Source: Adenanthera pavonina (taxonomy: Eukaryota > Streptophyta > Magnoliopsida > Fabales > Fabaceae). Taken from it: a stretch of DNA of 64,000 nucleotides. The notes under the pieces were generated by a model, which had not been told where the DNA came from, did no database searches, and saw only the letters and a list, made by a program, of their open reading frames with translations. The first letter of the stretch is position 1, and each line of letters opens with the position of its first letter. This document shows positions 45,223 through 57,668 of the stretch, in pieces. The translations under genes and the position numbers were made by a program. The stretch is from contig JAIVEN010000021.1 in assembly GCA_026686845.1 (NCBI GenBank), forward strand, positions 27,670,001-27,734,000, given 5' to 3'.

Positions 45223-48200
45223 ATGGAAAAGTCCGATATTGCTCAGTTTATCTCTATTATCCTCAATGGCTCCAACTATCACTTATGATTAGAAAGTATG
45301 CTTGGTTTTTTAAAGGGTAGAAAGCTCTTGCGATATGTTACCGGTGACATTACTTTTCCTACTCACTAGATTGTTGAATCTGATTTGAAATATACTTAGC
45401 GCCTGGGTGAATGGGATAGCAAAAATAATCAGATTATTACTTGGTTTCGGAATGCTTCTACTCCTGGTATTCACCAACAATTTGGGTTTTTTGACACTGT
45501 CAAAGAGGTGTGGGATCACCTGGCTAGTCGTTACACCTCTTCTGATTTGTCTAATCAATTTCAATTGGAGAAGAATCTTCGTGTTCTTAAACAGGAGAAA
45601 GGTCAACCACTGTTTGAATTTCTTGCCAAAATTGAATCCATCTGGGATTAGTTGGCCTACTCCGAAGCTACATTCAAGTGTGAGGAAGATGCTTAAGCCT
45701 TCTTTAAGTATAAAGATCAGCTTTGCCTCATTCAGTTCTTGATGGCTCTTACAGATGACTTTGAGCCTATTCAGGCTTCGTTGCTACACCAAAACCCACT
45801 GCCTACTTTAGAAGATGCTCTTCCTCATCTTTGATATAAGGAAACCCATTTGGGCCTGCTTCAGCGGACCCCTAAGATGGCCTTTGTTGAGTCTGGAAGG
45901 AATTATAAGGCATGTCGTCACTGCCCCCAATCCACTCACACCTTCGATCCGTGCCCATTTATTGAGTGTTGAACCTGCCAAAAGAAGGGTCATATTGCTG
46001 CACACTGTCCAACTTTGTTTTGTCGATACTGCAAGAAAACCGGGCATATTCTTGATCAGTGTCCCACTTGTCCTTCTAGATTAGACCAAGGGAAATCAAA
46101 TAGATCTGGTTCTTCTTTCTCTAAGCCTACTTTATCTGCTACCACTGATACATCTACTACTACATCTGATCCAGGATCCTCTACTGCTGACATTGAGGCC
46201 ATCCTTCGCAAACTTTTCTCCGGTACCCCTAGCCCACCTACCGCTTTAGCTACTCCCTTAGGTACATCTTCTTGATTCTTTGATTCTGTTTGTTACAACC
46301 ATATGACTGGTCAGAAAAATCATTGCTCTTCTCTATCACCAAATACCACTGCTTAATCTATTCACATTGTTGATAACTCTCAAATGCCAATTAGTGATAT
46401 TGGTATTGTTTTCTGGTCCTCTTTATCCCTTAATGACACTTACTTTGTCCTTGCCATTAGCTTTAACCTTATTTCTATTAGACAACTTGTTGATATGAGC
46501 TATGAAGTATTATTTAACAAACATGATTGTACTGTGTTTGATTCTCAGACATGACAGATTGTCGGGATTGGGAGTAAGGTTGGGCGCATGTTTGAGCTCA
46601 ACTCAATGCATCTTCCTGAAGTCACTTCTTCTAGATTGTGTGTTGCTTCTACAACCTCATCTTTCTAATTATGGCATCGTCGTCTTGCTCATTCTTCCTT
46701 AACTACTTTACGTCCTTTACTTTCTAGTGGTCTTGTAGGTTATGTTAATGTTCAGTCTTTGGATTGTATCTCTTGTCAAATTGCTAAATAGTCTACTTTA
46801 TCATTTAATAAAAATGACTCCATTGCAAGTTCACCTTTTGATTTAGTTCATTTTGACATTTGGGGCTCAGCACCTACTCCTTCCATGGGAGGATCACAAT
46901 ATTTTTTTATTTTTGTTAATGATTTCTCGTGTTTTACTTGGCTTTATATGATGAAAAATTGATTTGAGCTTCCTGCTATCTATATTAAATTTACCACTAT
47001 GATTCATACATAATTCTTAAAAGTTATCAAAGTTTTTTGTTGTGATAATACTTTGAAATATCGTGATTCTAAATTAATCAATTTTCTTGACACTCAGGGC
47101 ACCATTTCTGAGTACCCATGTCCCTATACCTCTAAGCAAAATGGTTAGGTTGAACGAAAAACACCGTCACATTCTAAATACTGTCAGAGCCCTACTTATT
47201 TCATCTTCCTGTGCTGAACGTTTCTGGGGAGAAGCAGCTTCGACTGTTGTATATTGTATCAATAAAGTCCCTACTCCTATTCTGGGTAACATTTCTCGTT
47301 TTGAACATCTTCATGGCATCCCTCCTAATTACAGTCTTCTCAAAGTTTTTGCTTGTGTCTGTTTTGTTCTTCTTCCTTCTCATGAGACTACTAAACTATA
47401 AGCTCGTGCCTGTGTCTGTTGTTTCCTTGGTTATGATTCTAAGCACAAGGGTTATCATTGTTGGGACCCCCTCTCTCAATATATTCGTATTTCTTGTCAT
47501 GTTATTTTTTAGGAACATATTCCGTTTTTATCTTTGACTAACCTTTCCTCTATTTCTCCTCCTTCACCTTCTATTTTTACAGATACTTCTATTGATCTTT
47601 TTCCCAGTGACTCAAGTACTGCTTCTTCCACTGAGCTCAATTATACGTCTGACTCTGTGCCCACTTCAGATGATCTTCCTATCTCTGAACTACGAGCACA
47701 AGATACTGAGCTCGAATCATCCGACGACCTTTGATCTACCCGTGTAAGATGTCCTCCTCCTTACCTTAGTGATTATAATTGTTTTTCCAGCATCCTTCAG
47801 TTTCAGGAACCCCAATCCTTTAAAGAAGCCTCCTGTGATCCACTCTGGTAGCAAGCTATGAATGATAAATTGTAAGCCTTGGAGAAAATACACACTTGGG
47901 ATCTTGTTGATCTTCCTCCTAGAAAGATTTTGGGTGGATATAGATAAATCTATAAGAACAAGACTAATTTAGATGATTCTCTGAAACAACGCAAGGCCTA
48001 CTTGGTGGCCCAAGGTTTCACACAGGAGTATGATATTGATTATAAAGAGACATCTACTTCTGTTGCTCAAATTACCTCTATCCCCAGTCTTCTTGCTATT
48101 GCTGCTGTTAAACATTAGTCTCTTCATCAGATGGGTGTTAAAAATGCCTTTCTGAATGGAGATTTAGAGGAAGAAGTTTATATGAAGCCTTCTCCTGGGT

Positions 48201-49340
48201 ATCAGCATCCAAATAGCAAGGTTTGTCATCTCCGTCGAGCTTTGTATGGGCTTAAGTAGACACCCCGTGCCTAATTTGCCAAGTTTAGCACAACTACGAG
48301 TAAATTAGGTTTTACTTGTAGCTCTCATGATTCTGCACTATTTGTTCGGAGTACAATTCTGGGTCTTGTTCTACTCCTCTTGTATGTTAATGACATGATT
48401 ATAACAAGTAGTGATGTCACAGGTGTTCAAAACCTCAAGACTTACTTAGGAAGGTAGTTTGAAATGAAGGATCTTGGCCGACTAAGCTACTTTCTTGGGC
48501 TTGAGGTATATCATGGGCAGGACGGCATTTCTCTTTCTCAGGTTAAATATGCAACTGATTTGATATCTCGAGCACATCTTTCTGATAAGGTGGTTGAAAA
48601 TACTCCTATTGAGCCAAATGTTCACTTTACACCCACTAATGACACTCTATTGGAGAATCCCACTTGTTATCGCCAACTAGTTGTGGGACCCATTTATCTT
48701 ACAGTGACTCATCCAGATATTGCCTATGCAGTTCATATTGTCAGTTAGTTTATGTCTGCACCTCGGACTATCCACTATGCAGTTGTTCTTAGGATTATTC
48801 GATATGTCAAAGGCACATTGTATCATGGCCTTTACTTCTTTGCTAGCTCTTCTCTTGCTCTTCAGGCCTACTTTGATGCTGATTAAGCCGGTGATCATGC
48901 TAATCGACGGTCTACCACTGGCTTCTGTATTTTCCTTAGTACTTCCCTTATCTCTTGGAGAAGTAAGAAGCAAACATTAGCCTCTCGTTCTAGTGCTGAA
49001 TCAAAATATCGTGCAATAGCCGACACGACTTCTGAGGTTCTCTGGCTTCATTGGTTACTTGATGAGATGGGGACATCACAGACATCATCCACATATATCT
49101 ATTATGACAGTCAAGCTGCCATTAGGATGCATACAATGACGTGTTCCATAAGCAAACCAAACATATTGAGATTGACTGTCATTTTACTTGACAACATGTC
49201 GTTTATGGCACTATTCGACTTGTTCCTATTCGAACCAAGTATCAGCCAGCTGACTTGTTCACTAAGTCCTTTAATCCCGGTCACTTTTAGTTTCTAATAG
49301 ACAAACTCAAGTTGCTTTCTATTAAGCCATCTTGAGTTTG
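45223..49340 (+). pseudogene. copia gag-pol polyprotein, broken
   Basis: gag starts at MEKSDIAQFISIILNGSNYH (45223). Two zinc knuckles in a row follow at about 45971-46061 (a CxxC-KKGHIAAHC and CRYCKKTGHILDQC). Integrase is seen in the LWHRRLAHSS, FDLVHFDIWG, NG-VERKHRHILNTVRALL and ERFWGEA segments. Reverse transcriptase follows: RKAYLVAQGFTQEYDIDY, KNAFLNGDLEEEVYMKPSPG, ALYGLK, and YVNDM in place of the usual YVDDM catalytic box, then FEMKDLGRLSYFLGLEV. RNase H wording ends it. In-frame stops are numerous. The YVND change alone would remove a catalytic aspartate. Confidence 0.9.
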
Positions 49341-49347
49341 AGGGGAA

Positions 49348-49539
49348 TGTTAACAATATCTCATTTATTGTGCTAAATTTGTATATTTTTGTATTTATTA
49401 GAAAATATTCTGTATTTATTAGACACGTTTTATATTTATTAAACGCGCTATTTCTTTTATCTATATATTGTAAGTTCTTCAGATTAATAGATACGGTAAT
49501 TTTCCCATTCTTTTTCTCTCTTTTATTTACTTGTTCTCA
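49348..49539 (+). repeat. 3' LTR of the copia element
   Basis: 192 bp, starting TGTTAACAATATCTCATT and ending GTTCTCA; it matches the 5' LTR apart from substitutions and an internal deletion. Confidence 0.88.
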
Positions 49540-49544
49540 ATATA

Positions 49545-49919
49545 TAGGTTGAATATATAGAAGTTACATTTGCCAAAAGAAATAAAGTAAATCCAATTTT
49601 TCTTTAGAAGATAGACCAACATAAATTATTCAGAATGTGTTTCGAATGATTAATACATTACATATATCTCAGATAACGTACAGCAGTAAAAAGTAGTCAG
49701 GGAATTTGTCAAACCTTACGAATATAATAATGCTTTTGGCAAATACTGTGTGCTTAATTAAAAGAAGAGAAGGAAGGAAAAACCTACGAAAAAAAGATGC
49801 CCAGACTCCATACGTTGATTATTATGAGATTCCTCCTTCTTGCTTCTCCTTCAAATACATACATCTTGATCATGGAAAGTTTAATTGATACATTATTAAT
49901 TCACAAAAAGAAAAAAAAA
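49545..49919. other. Spacer after the copia element
   Basis: Includes the probable 3' UTR of pectinesterase 2. No other gene seen. Confidence 0.5.
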
Positions 49920-51260
49920 TTATGATAATCCTCCGATATATGGAACCCCAGTTCGAGGGATCCAATCATCACCTTTGATAAACCTCGACACAGTGAAGTT
50001 CTTCACCTGATCCTTATCGTGCACCTCTATCACACCAACCCACCTCACTCTGCCACGTGTACTCGATCGAGGCCCTTCATTGTCAAACTCTATGTAAGTC
50101 ACCTTATCCGTGGGCCTCCCCTCCATCACCCCCCACCCCATCGGGCTCACAATATCATCAATGTACGACCGCATTATCACCACCCTCGAATACGCCCTCC
50201 ACGGCCGTCCTAATAAGGCCCTGCCCGCACCCGATAATTGCTTCCTCGCATCCTCCGGAGACACCGTAAAACGACAATACTGGAAGACGAAACCGGTGCG
50301 TTGCAGGGGCTCGTCGCGGGACTGGGCCGTGAAGACGGAGAGGCTGGTGGTGAGGACGCGGGCGTAGAGCATGCAGTTTTGGAAAACGGCAGCGGCGTTT
50401 CCCATGATGAAGTCGACGGTGCCGTAGATGTCGCATTCCCGGTAAAATTGACGGCCCGTTGAAGCCCATAAGGTGTCTTGGAAGCCTTCGATGGAGCAGT
50501 TGTACAACACCGACATGTCCGCTGTGTTGAATACTGCTATTCTTGGGCCTGCGTTCGGCCCAGCTGAATTCACAAAGGCTATTCCTTGACCCACGAAGCC
50601 TGCTCCGTGAATTGCTGAAATATTTCAAGCTATTCCGTTATATTTCCAAATCTATTAAAATACATCAGTATATCACCATTAATATAATAAACTCATTTAT
50701 CAGATTCTATAGCATACCAGGCAGGAGCATCCATCTAGTCACTAATAATATGATCTTTACAAAATCTTATGATAAGATGACTACTAAAACGTGCATTTTA
50801 GTTTTATAAAGTACAACTAGACTATATATATATATGACATATTCCACACTAGATTATATAAGTTCTCACTTATAGTTACAAGTAAACACACACACACACA
50901 CATGGAAGAAGGCAGTTTAAGGGAAGGCAAATATATATGTATACCAACTGTGGCTGTTCGAGACAACATGCCACCATTGTGGTGTCCGACAATCATAGTG
51001 TTATGGCGACCATCCCCCATGAGAACTATGTTAGTTTTGTCGTGTGGGATGTTGAGATGCTCCTCGTAGATTCCAGGTCGAACGAAGATGATGTATTTTC
51101 TGTCACTGTACCTAGGAGCCTCTGCTATGGCTTCCCCGATTGTCTTGTAATCTCCATGGCCATCAATGGACACTGTAACTGCAGAAGCCAACAATGGTGG
51201 GAGCAGTACTAGAACTAGTGTCAGAAAGAAGAAGCACACAGTGAGTGAGTAATTGGCCAT
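49920..51260 (-). CDS. Pectinesterase-like protein 2 (secreted, no pro-domain)
   Basis: Paralogue of the gene at 35995-39058. Exons 51260-50945 and 50614-49920 (intron 330 bp, phase 1) encode 336 residues. Exon 1 is 316 bp in both genes and the intron is at the same codon, after a TATVG/SATVG-type end. The signal peptide is strongly hydrophobic (MANYSLTVCFFFLTLVLVLL). Conserved blocks are GHGDYKTIGEAIAEAP, GIYEEHLNIP, GFQDTLW, GTVDFIMGNAAAVFQNC and LGRPWRAYSRVVIM, so the Gln-Asp, the nucleophilic Asp and the Arg/Trp box are present. As in its paralogue, the oxyanion-hole Gln of HQAVAL is replaced by Pro (AGPRIAVF). Role: pectin de-esterification in the cell wall, or a derived function given that change. 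Intact frame. Confidence 0.92.
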
Positions 51261-51322
51261 GGCAGAATTGAAGATTAATAGTTAAATTTTCGGATATAAG
51301 TATTATGGTCTCTCGTGGTTTT

Positions 51323-51336
51323 TATATATATATATA
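51323..51336 (-). promoter_or_regulatory. Putative TATA box of pectinesterase 2
   Basis: A TATATATATATATA run about 65 bp upstream of the start codon, the counterpart of the one in front of pectinesterase 1. Confidence 0.5.
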
Positions 51337-54115
51337 GCCGTATGGCCAATGAAGCTATTGATAATTAATGGCTTCATTGGCTGTTAGTTGAGATCACGAG
51401 GTGTTATTAATTATCTTCAAGGGAACAAAAAGGGTGAAATATGATTAAAGGACATGGAACAAGATAACTTTCCGGAATAAATTAGTGAAGTTTTTACATT
51501 CTCGAATTGTTGCTTTGCTTATAATTAATAAGAGAGAGCATATAAATCACTTTCGTAGTGGATGGAATGCAATTTAGTGGAATTCGGAAAGAGAAGACAT
51601 AAGAAATGAAACTTGTCAGAAAATCTCAGCCCTTCATGTTCAATAACGTCAGGAACGAAAGAATATGGGCGCCTGCATGTGAAGTAAAAAAGGCTGTCTT
51701 TAGAAGACAGTATAATTAATTTAAGGAGAATGATTATTCTCATAGACTAATCAGATCATTAATGAATTTTATTTTAAACTTCAGTATAAGTTTGTTACTA
51801 TTATAGTAGACAAATTGCTCGCATGTTTCATCCTTCGGACCACAATTGACTTTCTAATACTTGTGTTGAAGTTCAAACAGTTTTCACAACAAAATAAATA
51901 CGCACTTCTTATTACTCAGTATGGAGTAATTATAATTCTTTAGTTTCCAAGATTACTTATTGCATACATATATTAATAACTCAACCTACATTTCTGTACT
52001 GTGTTTGCATGCCTTTGAAGCTAGTGAAGAAGATGATGCCCATGTTAATTAAGCACCAAGTACCATTGCTAAGACCTCAGAAATGGACGTCCCAAGTCCT
52101 ATATGAGTATCTATTTTCGATTACTTTCGTATGGCCGTGCGTTTTGCTTTCAAAGCTAATATTGGTGTTTAATTTAAACGCAACAAACAAATTTTGGTTG
52201 TGACTAATTAATTGAAGTACAACCGTCTCGATAAGGACATTAAATAACTTCCATTTATGTGAAAAGAAGGGATTCAAATCAATTGGGCTAAGTTAAACCA
52301 AACCAGTGGTCAAGAGGTATATTCCCTGATCCTACTTGACTTTCATCTCAAAGTGGATTAATATCCTGTTTGTTTGTCTTTTACACTTTCATAAAAGCAG
52401 TAGCAGCTTCCTTTAAGTTCTGTAAAAACGCAGCACCAGTATTGATTACAAGAAAATTCTCGATGAGGTAGAGCATTTTTTGTACCCAAATCTTACATTT
52501 TCAGTCTGTTAATTGATACTACTTCCTTATGTCCTTACTTTTATTATACTAATTAAGTAGCTCTGCAAGTTGTCAAAAGCACTAATTATTTTTTTTCCTT
52601 AAATACCATTGTGTAATTAAATAATACTATGAGAGATAGGTTAAAAGGGATTTAAATGAAATTGCAATAATTTAATAGACTTTAATAAAGATAATATTAA
52701 AGAACTTTGAAAGTTTAAGATAAATTTATAGTCATGAACTAATTTTAACTATATTTTTTAATTTATGTGAGAACCCGGGCCCTGGGGGTAATTAGTAATT
52801 ATTTAAGAGTTTATAGCCAATATAGTGTAAGGCTCATTCTTAAATACAATATCCCATTTGGTTAATCTTAAAAATTCATGTTGGTAAAAAAAATTCTTAA
52901 AAATTGATAAGATGTGGAATGTAAGAGAATTGAATTACTCTTATACTAGTTTAGTCTTTAGTGTCAAGCTCAAGTGGATTAATTTTAAGTCCAATTGAGC
53001 TACATAATTCTTTTATTTTAAAATTTCCGCAATTTTTTAAAAAAACAATTTTTATTTACACACACTAGTGGAAGCTATCAAAAGTGCAGCATTCTCCCTA
53101 CTGTAATGTGAGCAGCTAGTACTCTTGCAGTCGACTTCTATTAAAAAAAAAAAAGTACAGCATTCAACGCAGGGGGTTCAGGATCTAGTTATATATACAT
53201 GTTTTGAGTTTTTTTTTTTAAATTATATATCTTTTCTTTTATTTTCAAGAAAAATTTTCGCATATCTATAATCTATATTTATAATCTTTAAAATCTAAAA
53301 TTGAAACCACCGTTCACACACTCATTTTACAATTAAACTTACTGTACAAAATTCATATTTACCTTTTTTTTTTATCCTTACAGTTGCTCACTCGGAAGTT
53401 TCATATTCAGTTCATCAGCTTTTATGCTTCATGGTCCCGCTCGTAGACATCTCAAATACCTACATTTAATATGTTGAGATGTCTGAATTTGTAATTAGTG
53501 CTTCCATTTAATATGTTCAATTCTGTCTTCGTTATCGTTCATTTTTTTCGCCATTTTCTCATTTGTTGAGAAGCTTCTGGTCATTCGCAAGACCCACTGA
53601 GAAAAGAAGATCCCGTGTGTACAAGGAGAAAATAATCATAATCCTATATCAAAAATTACTAATCTATGCCCTAATTAAATTTACATATTAAGTCATAATG
53701 ATATTTTTAAATATAAGAATAGAATTATTAACCTTAACTTGAAAGTTGAATTGATTGATAAAATGATAATTAAATTGACATATTAACCAATGAAATAAAA
53801 CCTCTTTAAAAATTATTTTAAAATAATAATAATTTATTTAATTTATCATTAATTCCTAACTGATAATATTATTATTTTTAGAATTATAATTTAGTTTTAT
53901 TTTAAATTTTTTCAGCTAAGAATTATTTAATCTTATTTTAAATCTTATTATTTATGTTTATGTTTACATTTATATTTCTAATATTTCAGTTTAATATTTT
54001 CTTATTCTTATATTCTTATATTACTATAAAATAATAATAAGATATTTTCTAATATCAATTTGAAAATCATTCTTACAATTTAAAATTTTGAAAAATATTT
54101 ATAATTTTAATAAAG
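51337..54115. other. Gene-free stretch upstream of pectinesterase 2
   Basis: AT-rich. No coding frame with recognisable content; the short frames at 51525-51743 and 52009-52277 show nothing. Weak MITE-like phrases lie at about 52515-52760. Confidence 0.5.
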
Positions 54116-54124
54116 TTTTAAAAA
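54116..54124. repeat. 9-bp target duplication, left copy
   Basis: TTTTAAAAA, identical to 56286-56294 on the far side of the foldback element. Confidence 0.8.
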
Positions 54125-54946
54125 GGGAAATTAATCAATCCTCCCTATACTTTTCATTTATTTTTAAATAGATCCCTGTGCTTTAAAAGTTTCTCAAGAG
54201 CTCCCTGTAGTTTTCACCCTTAGTAAAGTTAGTCCTTAAAGTTAAATTCATTTACAAAATTATCCTTACCATGTATTGGTGGCATTGACACCGTTAAGTT
54301 ATGATGATATGGCAAAAAAAGTTGAGATGTGGCTAATGACATGACTATGTTAAGGATGAGTAAGCATATCACTCTCAAGTTCAGATTAATACCACTTGTG
54401 CAAGAGTCTTCATTGTCATATTTTTAAAAACTTGGGGATCATTACTTAACATCCCATTCATTGTGAGTTCTGTTTTATTTCAAGCTTTTCAAACAAACTT
54501 AAAGCAAACCTAAAGGACCATTTCCCAACCTTTGGCTCCACCTCCAGTAAACCCTCCTCACTGTAATCGCATGCTCTACTTTTCTTATTTCGTGATCCAC
54601 TATTACAAACCCTGAGTCCTATGGCTTCAATGGTGATATCATTTTCATATGGTTATAAATTATTGATTAAACTAATAATTTAAGAGTAGTCAATTGAAAG
54701 ATTATGTATATTATGCAAAAACTTTATTTTAGTCGGCGTATGAAGATATAAGCATAAAACCCTACTTGATGTTTATGAGAATTGGTTGCAAAAGAAAAGA
54801 ACAATAAATGTTAACCTCTTTGCTTTTCACTTGTGTTTCACGTGGTTACGTACCTTGATTGCATTTCTTAATTATTAGGATTACAAAGTCAGAGTAATGA
54901 ATCATGTTGATGTTGTTTTATTTATGCTTTCATTTTTCAAATAATA

Positions 54947-54994
<48 letters not shown>

Positions 54995-56285
54995 CACAAA
55001 ATAATAAAATGAGAATGGAATGTGAGCAACCCTTGTGAAAGCTGACGAATCCAAGTCCCAACTGTCAACAACAATCAACTGCAAATGTTTCGTCTACCTA
55101 TAAGACGCTTATCCTAAGCTTTCCAATCTTATTTCTTTTGCTTTTCAATCTTACTCCCCTGTAAATTGCGGCCCTCTGTTTATCCCTACTTTCTAAATAA
55201 AAAACAGAGCTAAACTCAAAATCAGGAGACAAATATTAGACTACTTCAACATCAAAGTTCAAGATGGATTATTCACGTACAGTTGAAATCTACCAAAATG
55301 GTCAAACACTCATGCGACAAACGGCCATGCATAAGTTCTCTACCCTTGAATGATTCATTCGATAGGTATTAATTATTTGATTCAATTTCAATTCAAGCTT
55401 TCTAACTATATCTTTTAATATAATATATATATATATAGTGTCCACATGCAGCAGAAAAAAAATTGTTTGTCCACACACATGTAAAACGTTCATGAACCAT
55501 AATGCACGTTGAATTTTGTTCAAGTTTTGTGGCCATCTAATGTAGTCTTATTAGCTAGTTAGCAGTCCCCATATGCACGGATGTGATTAAACTTTTCCAT
55601 AGCTTATATATATATATATATTCAAAAGTGGCTATTGATTCTGATCCTCTCCAAGTCTTCTCTTGATCCTTCATCTTAAATATTGTGAAAATCTGTAATT
55701 GTTTTTCAAATTTCAATATCTTTTCTGTCTTTATATGAAGGGTTTGAGTTTTAATGAAATGAGTTTTTAGAAAGGGAGGGGAACTAATCTTTATTTTTAT
55801 ACTGTATATATATAAGCTCTAACATTGTAGATATTTGAGGGAGGACTCATCTAGGTTGTCAGTGAGCCTCAAGTGAAGATGAACTACCAAGTAGCAGAAA
55901 AGCAGGGCATGCGATGACAGTGACAAGGTGGTGTTGGAGGTGGGGCCAAAGGTTACGAAGGTCCTCTGGTTTTATTTGAGAAGCTCCGATGAAAATAGAG
56001 CTCACAATTAATGGGTTATCAAATAATGAGAGCTTGTTTAATGCTTACTCATCCTTTCAATGTCACATCACTAGTCATATCTCACTTTTGTTTGCGATAT
56101 CATTATTAACTAAACGGTGTCAAAGCCACTTGAGCACCATAAGGATAATTTTGCAAATGAATGTAACTTAAGGGATTAACTTTGCTAATGGTGGAAATTA
56201 TAGGGAGCTCTCTACAAACTTTTAAAGTATAAGGACTGAATTGAAAATGAATTGAAAGCTTAAGGACTGAAAGATTAAGTTTCCC
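54125..56285. mobile_element. Non-autonomous Mutator-type foldback element, 2.2 kb
   Basis: Begins GGGAAATTAATC and ends in the inverted GATTAAGTTTCCC. The arms (about 54125-54610 and 55850-56285) match in inverted order over more than 400 bp: CTTTAAAAGTTT, GAGCTCCCT, AAAATTATCCTTA, GACACCGTT, AAGGATGAGTAAGCAT, CAACCTTTGGCTCCACCTCC and ATCGCATGC all recur as reverse complements, with substitutions and one longer gap. A perfect 9-bp duplication TTTTAAAAA flanks it. No transposase. The centre (54610-55850) is unrelated to the arms and may be captured DNA; no gene was recognised in it. Confidence 0.88.
54949..54994. repeat. (ATT)n microsatellite
   Basis: About 15 ATT units within the centre of the foldback element. 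Confidence 0.95.
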
Positions 56286-56294
56286 TTTTAAAAA

Positions 56295-57668
56295 TTTGTA
56301 TATATTTTGATAATAAACGAAATATCTATGTATAAAATCAAGAATAAAAAGATGTGATATAATTTTTATTTTTTTAAAAATTTATATGGTTTGCTCTAAA
56401 AATTAAGAACAATCCCTTTGTGCTAAAAATTTAAAAGTTCAAAATATAATATTTTTAAAGTTCTATAGTATCTAAAAGTATCTCTAAACCAAGTTGATCT
56501 AATTACGTTTAGCCCCTTTTTGGTTTGTTAAAATTGGAGGATATGGAAGTGAAGATGGAATCATAATCCATGTAAGAGCTTGTTTGGTAGGTGACATTAA
56601 AAATGCTAGAACTTGATTCCTTCCATGGGATGAGATCAAGAAAGTGGGTGACTTCTATGGAAATGGATTGTTTTGAACAATTATACCTTCAATTATTTTT
56701 TTTATTGACAATTTTGCCTCCCACATTTTTAACCAAATGGCAACCCTCTTCTTCCCTTCAATGAACACAACCTAAATTTGAGCCATCTTGGCTAACATTT
56801 TTGGGTTGCGAAATTGATGGGTCAAAGGTGATCTTTTGAATTTTGCTGGGGGGTGACGAAGATGGTCATTGGGTTTTTTGACAATAGGGTGACGTTGGTG
56901 GCCGTTGGGTTCTTGGCAAAACTGATGGGTCAAGCATCTTCAAAGTTGGTGGTTGCAAAATTAATTTTTAGGTCACAAATTTGAGTGCTCGCGGTGTTGT
57001 TGTCGTGGGTTCTTCATGAATTTGGGTGCACTTCTTTTTTCTCTGAGTTAGTCTTCTTCTTTTGGGTTTTGATGGAGGTCAGGTGGCTGTTGGAAGCTTC
57101 ACAATGATAAAGACGAAGAATCGAGAGTGAGGGAGAGATTCTGTCACTTCTTCTTGATTGTTAATCGATTTGGCTTGTGAAAATGGTGGTTCACGGTACA
57201 ACGATCTTGATGGTGATTCACGGTGGCAAGTGAAAATGTGTTAGATCAGTTTTTTTTCTTAAATTTTGATAAGAATATTTTGGTAATTGAATACTATGAA
57301 TATACATACTAAATAAAAGTTACACATAGATATGCTAAAGACATTTGTAAAGCTTACTCCCATTTCTTTTGTTATTCTACTTCCTTCATAGCAAACTCTA
57401 CCAAGACACCAAACCACAAATAATTTCGCCTCATAAGTAAACAGTGGGCTTATTTGATTGCTGCCCACCGGGGAGACAAAAAAAAAATCTTTCCGCGGAA
57501 CATCGGAAAGGGGGGAAAGCTCCCAGGGTAGAACACAAGCTCTTTATCTGTCGTTTAGGTTATACGTTCTTTGTTTTCTAAAGCAAAACGACATTCTTTT
57601 TCTGCATTTTACGCCCATTTTTTTCCGTGTCAGAGAACCAAAGGAAACAAACCATTTTAGATTTTACC
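56295..57668. other. Spacer upstream of the P-class PPR gene
   Basis: AT-rich on the left. From about 56750 to 57250 it is richer in G and T with repeated phrases such as TTGGTGGCCGTTGGGTTC and GTGGTTCACGG, which look like decayed repeats. No gene was recognised. The last 200 bp are the probable leader of the PPR gene. Confidence 0.45.

Larger units (their letters stand above)
44591..49539 (+). mobile_element. Ty1/copia LTR retrotransposon, dead
   Basis: Short LTRs, both starting TGTTAACAATAT and ending TTCTCA, enclose a gag-integrase-reverse transcriptase-RNase H series, the copia order. The primer site TGGTACTAGAGCC begins right after the 5' LTR (44825), one rearrangement away from the initiator tRNA-Met consensus. 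A purine tract (GAGTTTGAGGGGAA) precedes the 3' LTR. A 5-bp duplication ATATA flanks it. All domains carry stops. It lies between the two pectinesterase genes. Confidence 0.94.

Noticed and set aside
57627..57668. Upstream extension of the P-class PPR frame
   Set aside because: The open frame has no ATG before 57669; the extension would need a GTG start, which is not expected in a plant nuclear gene.
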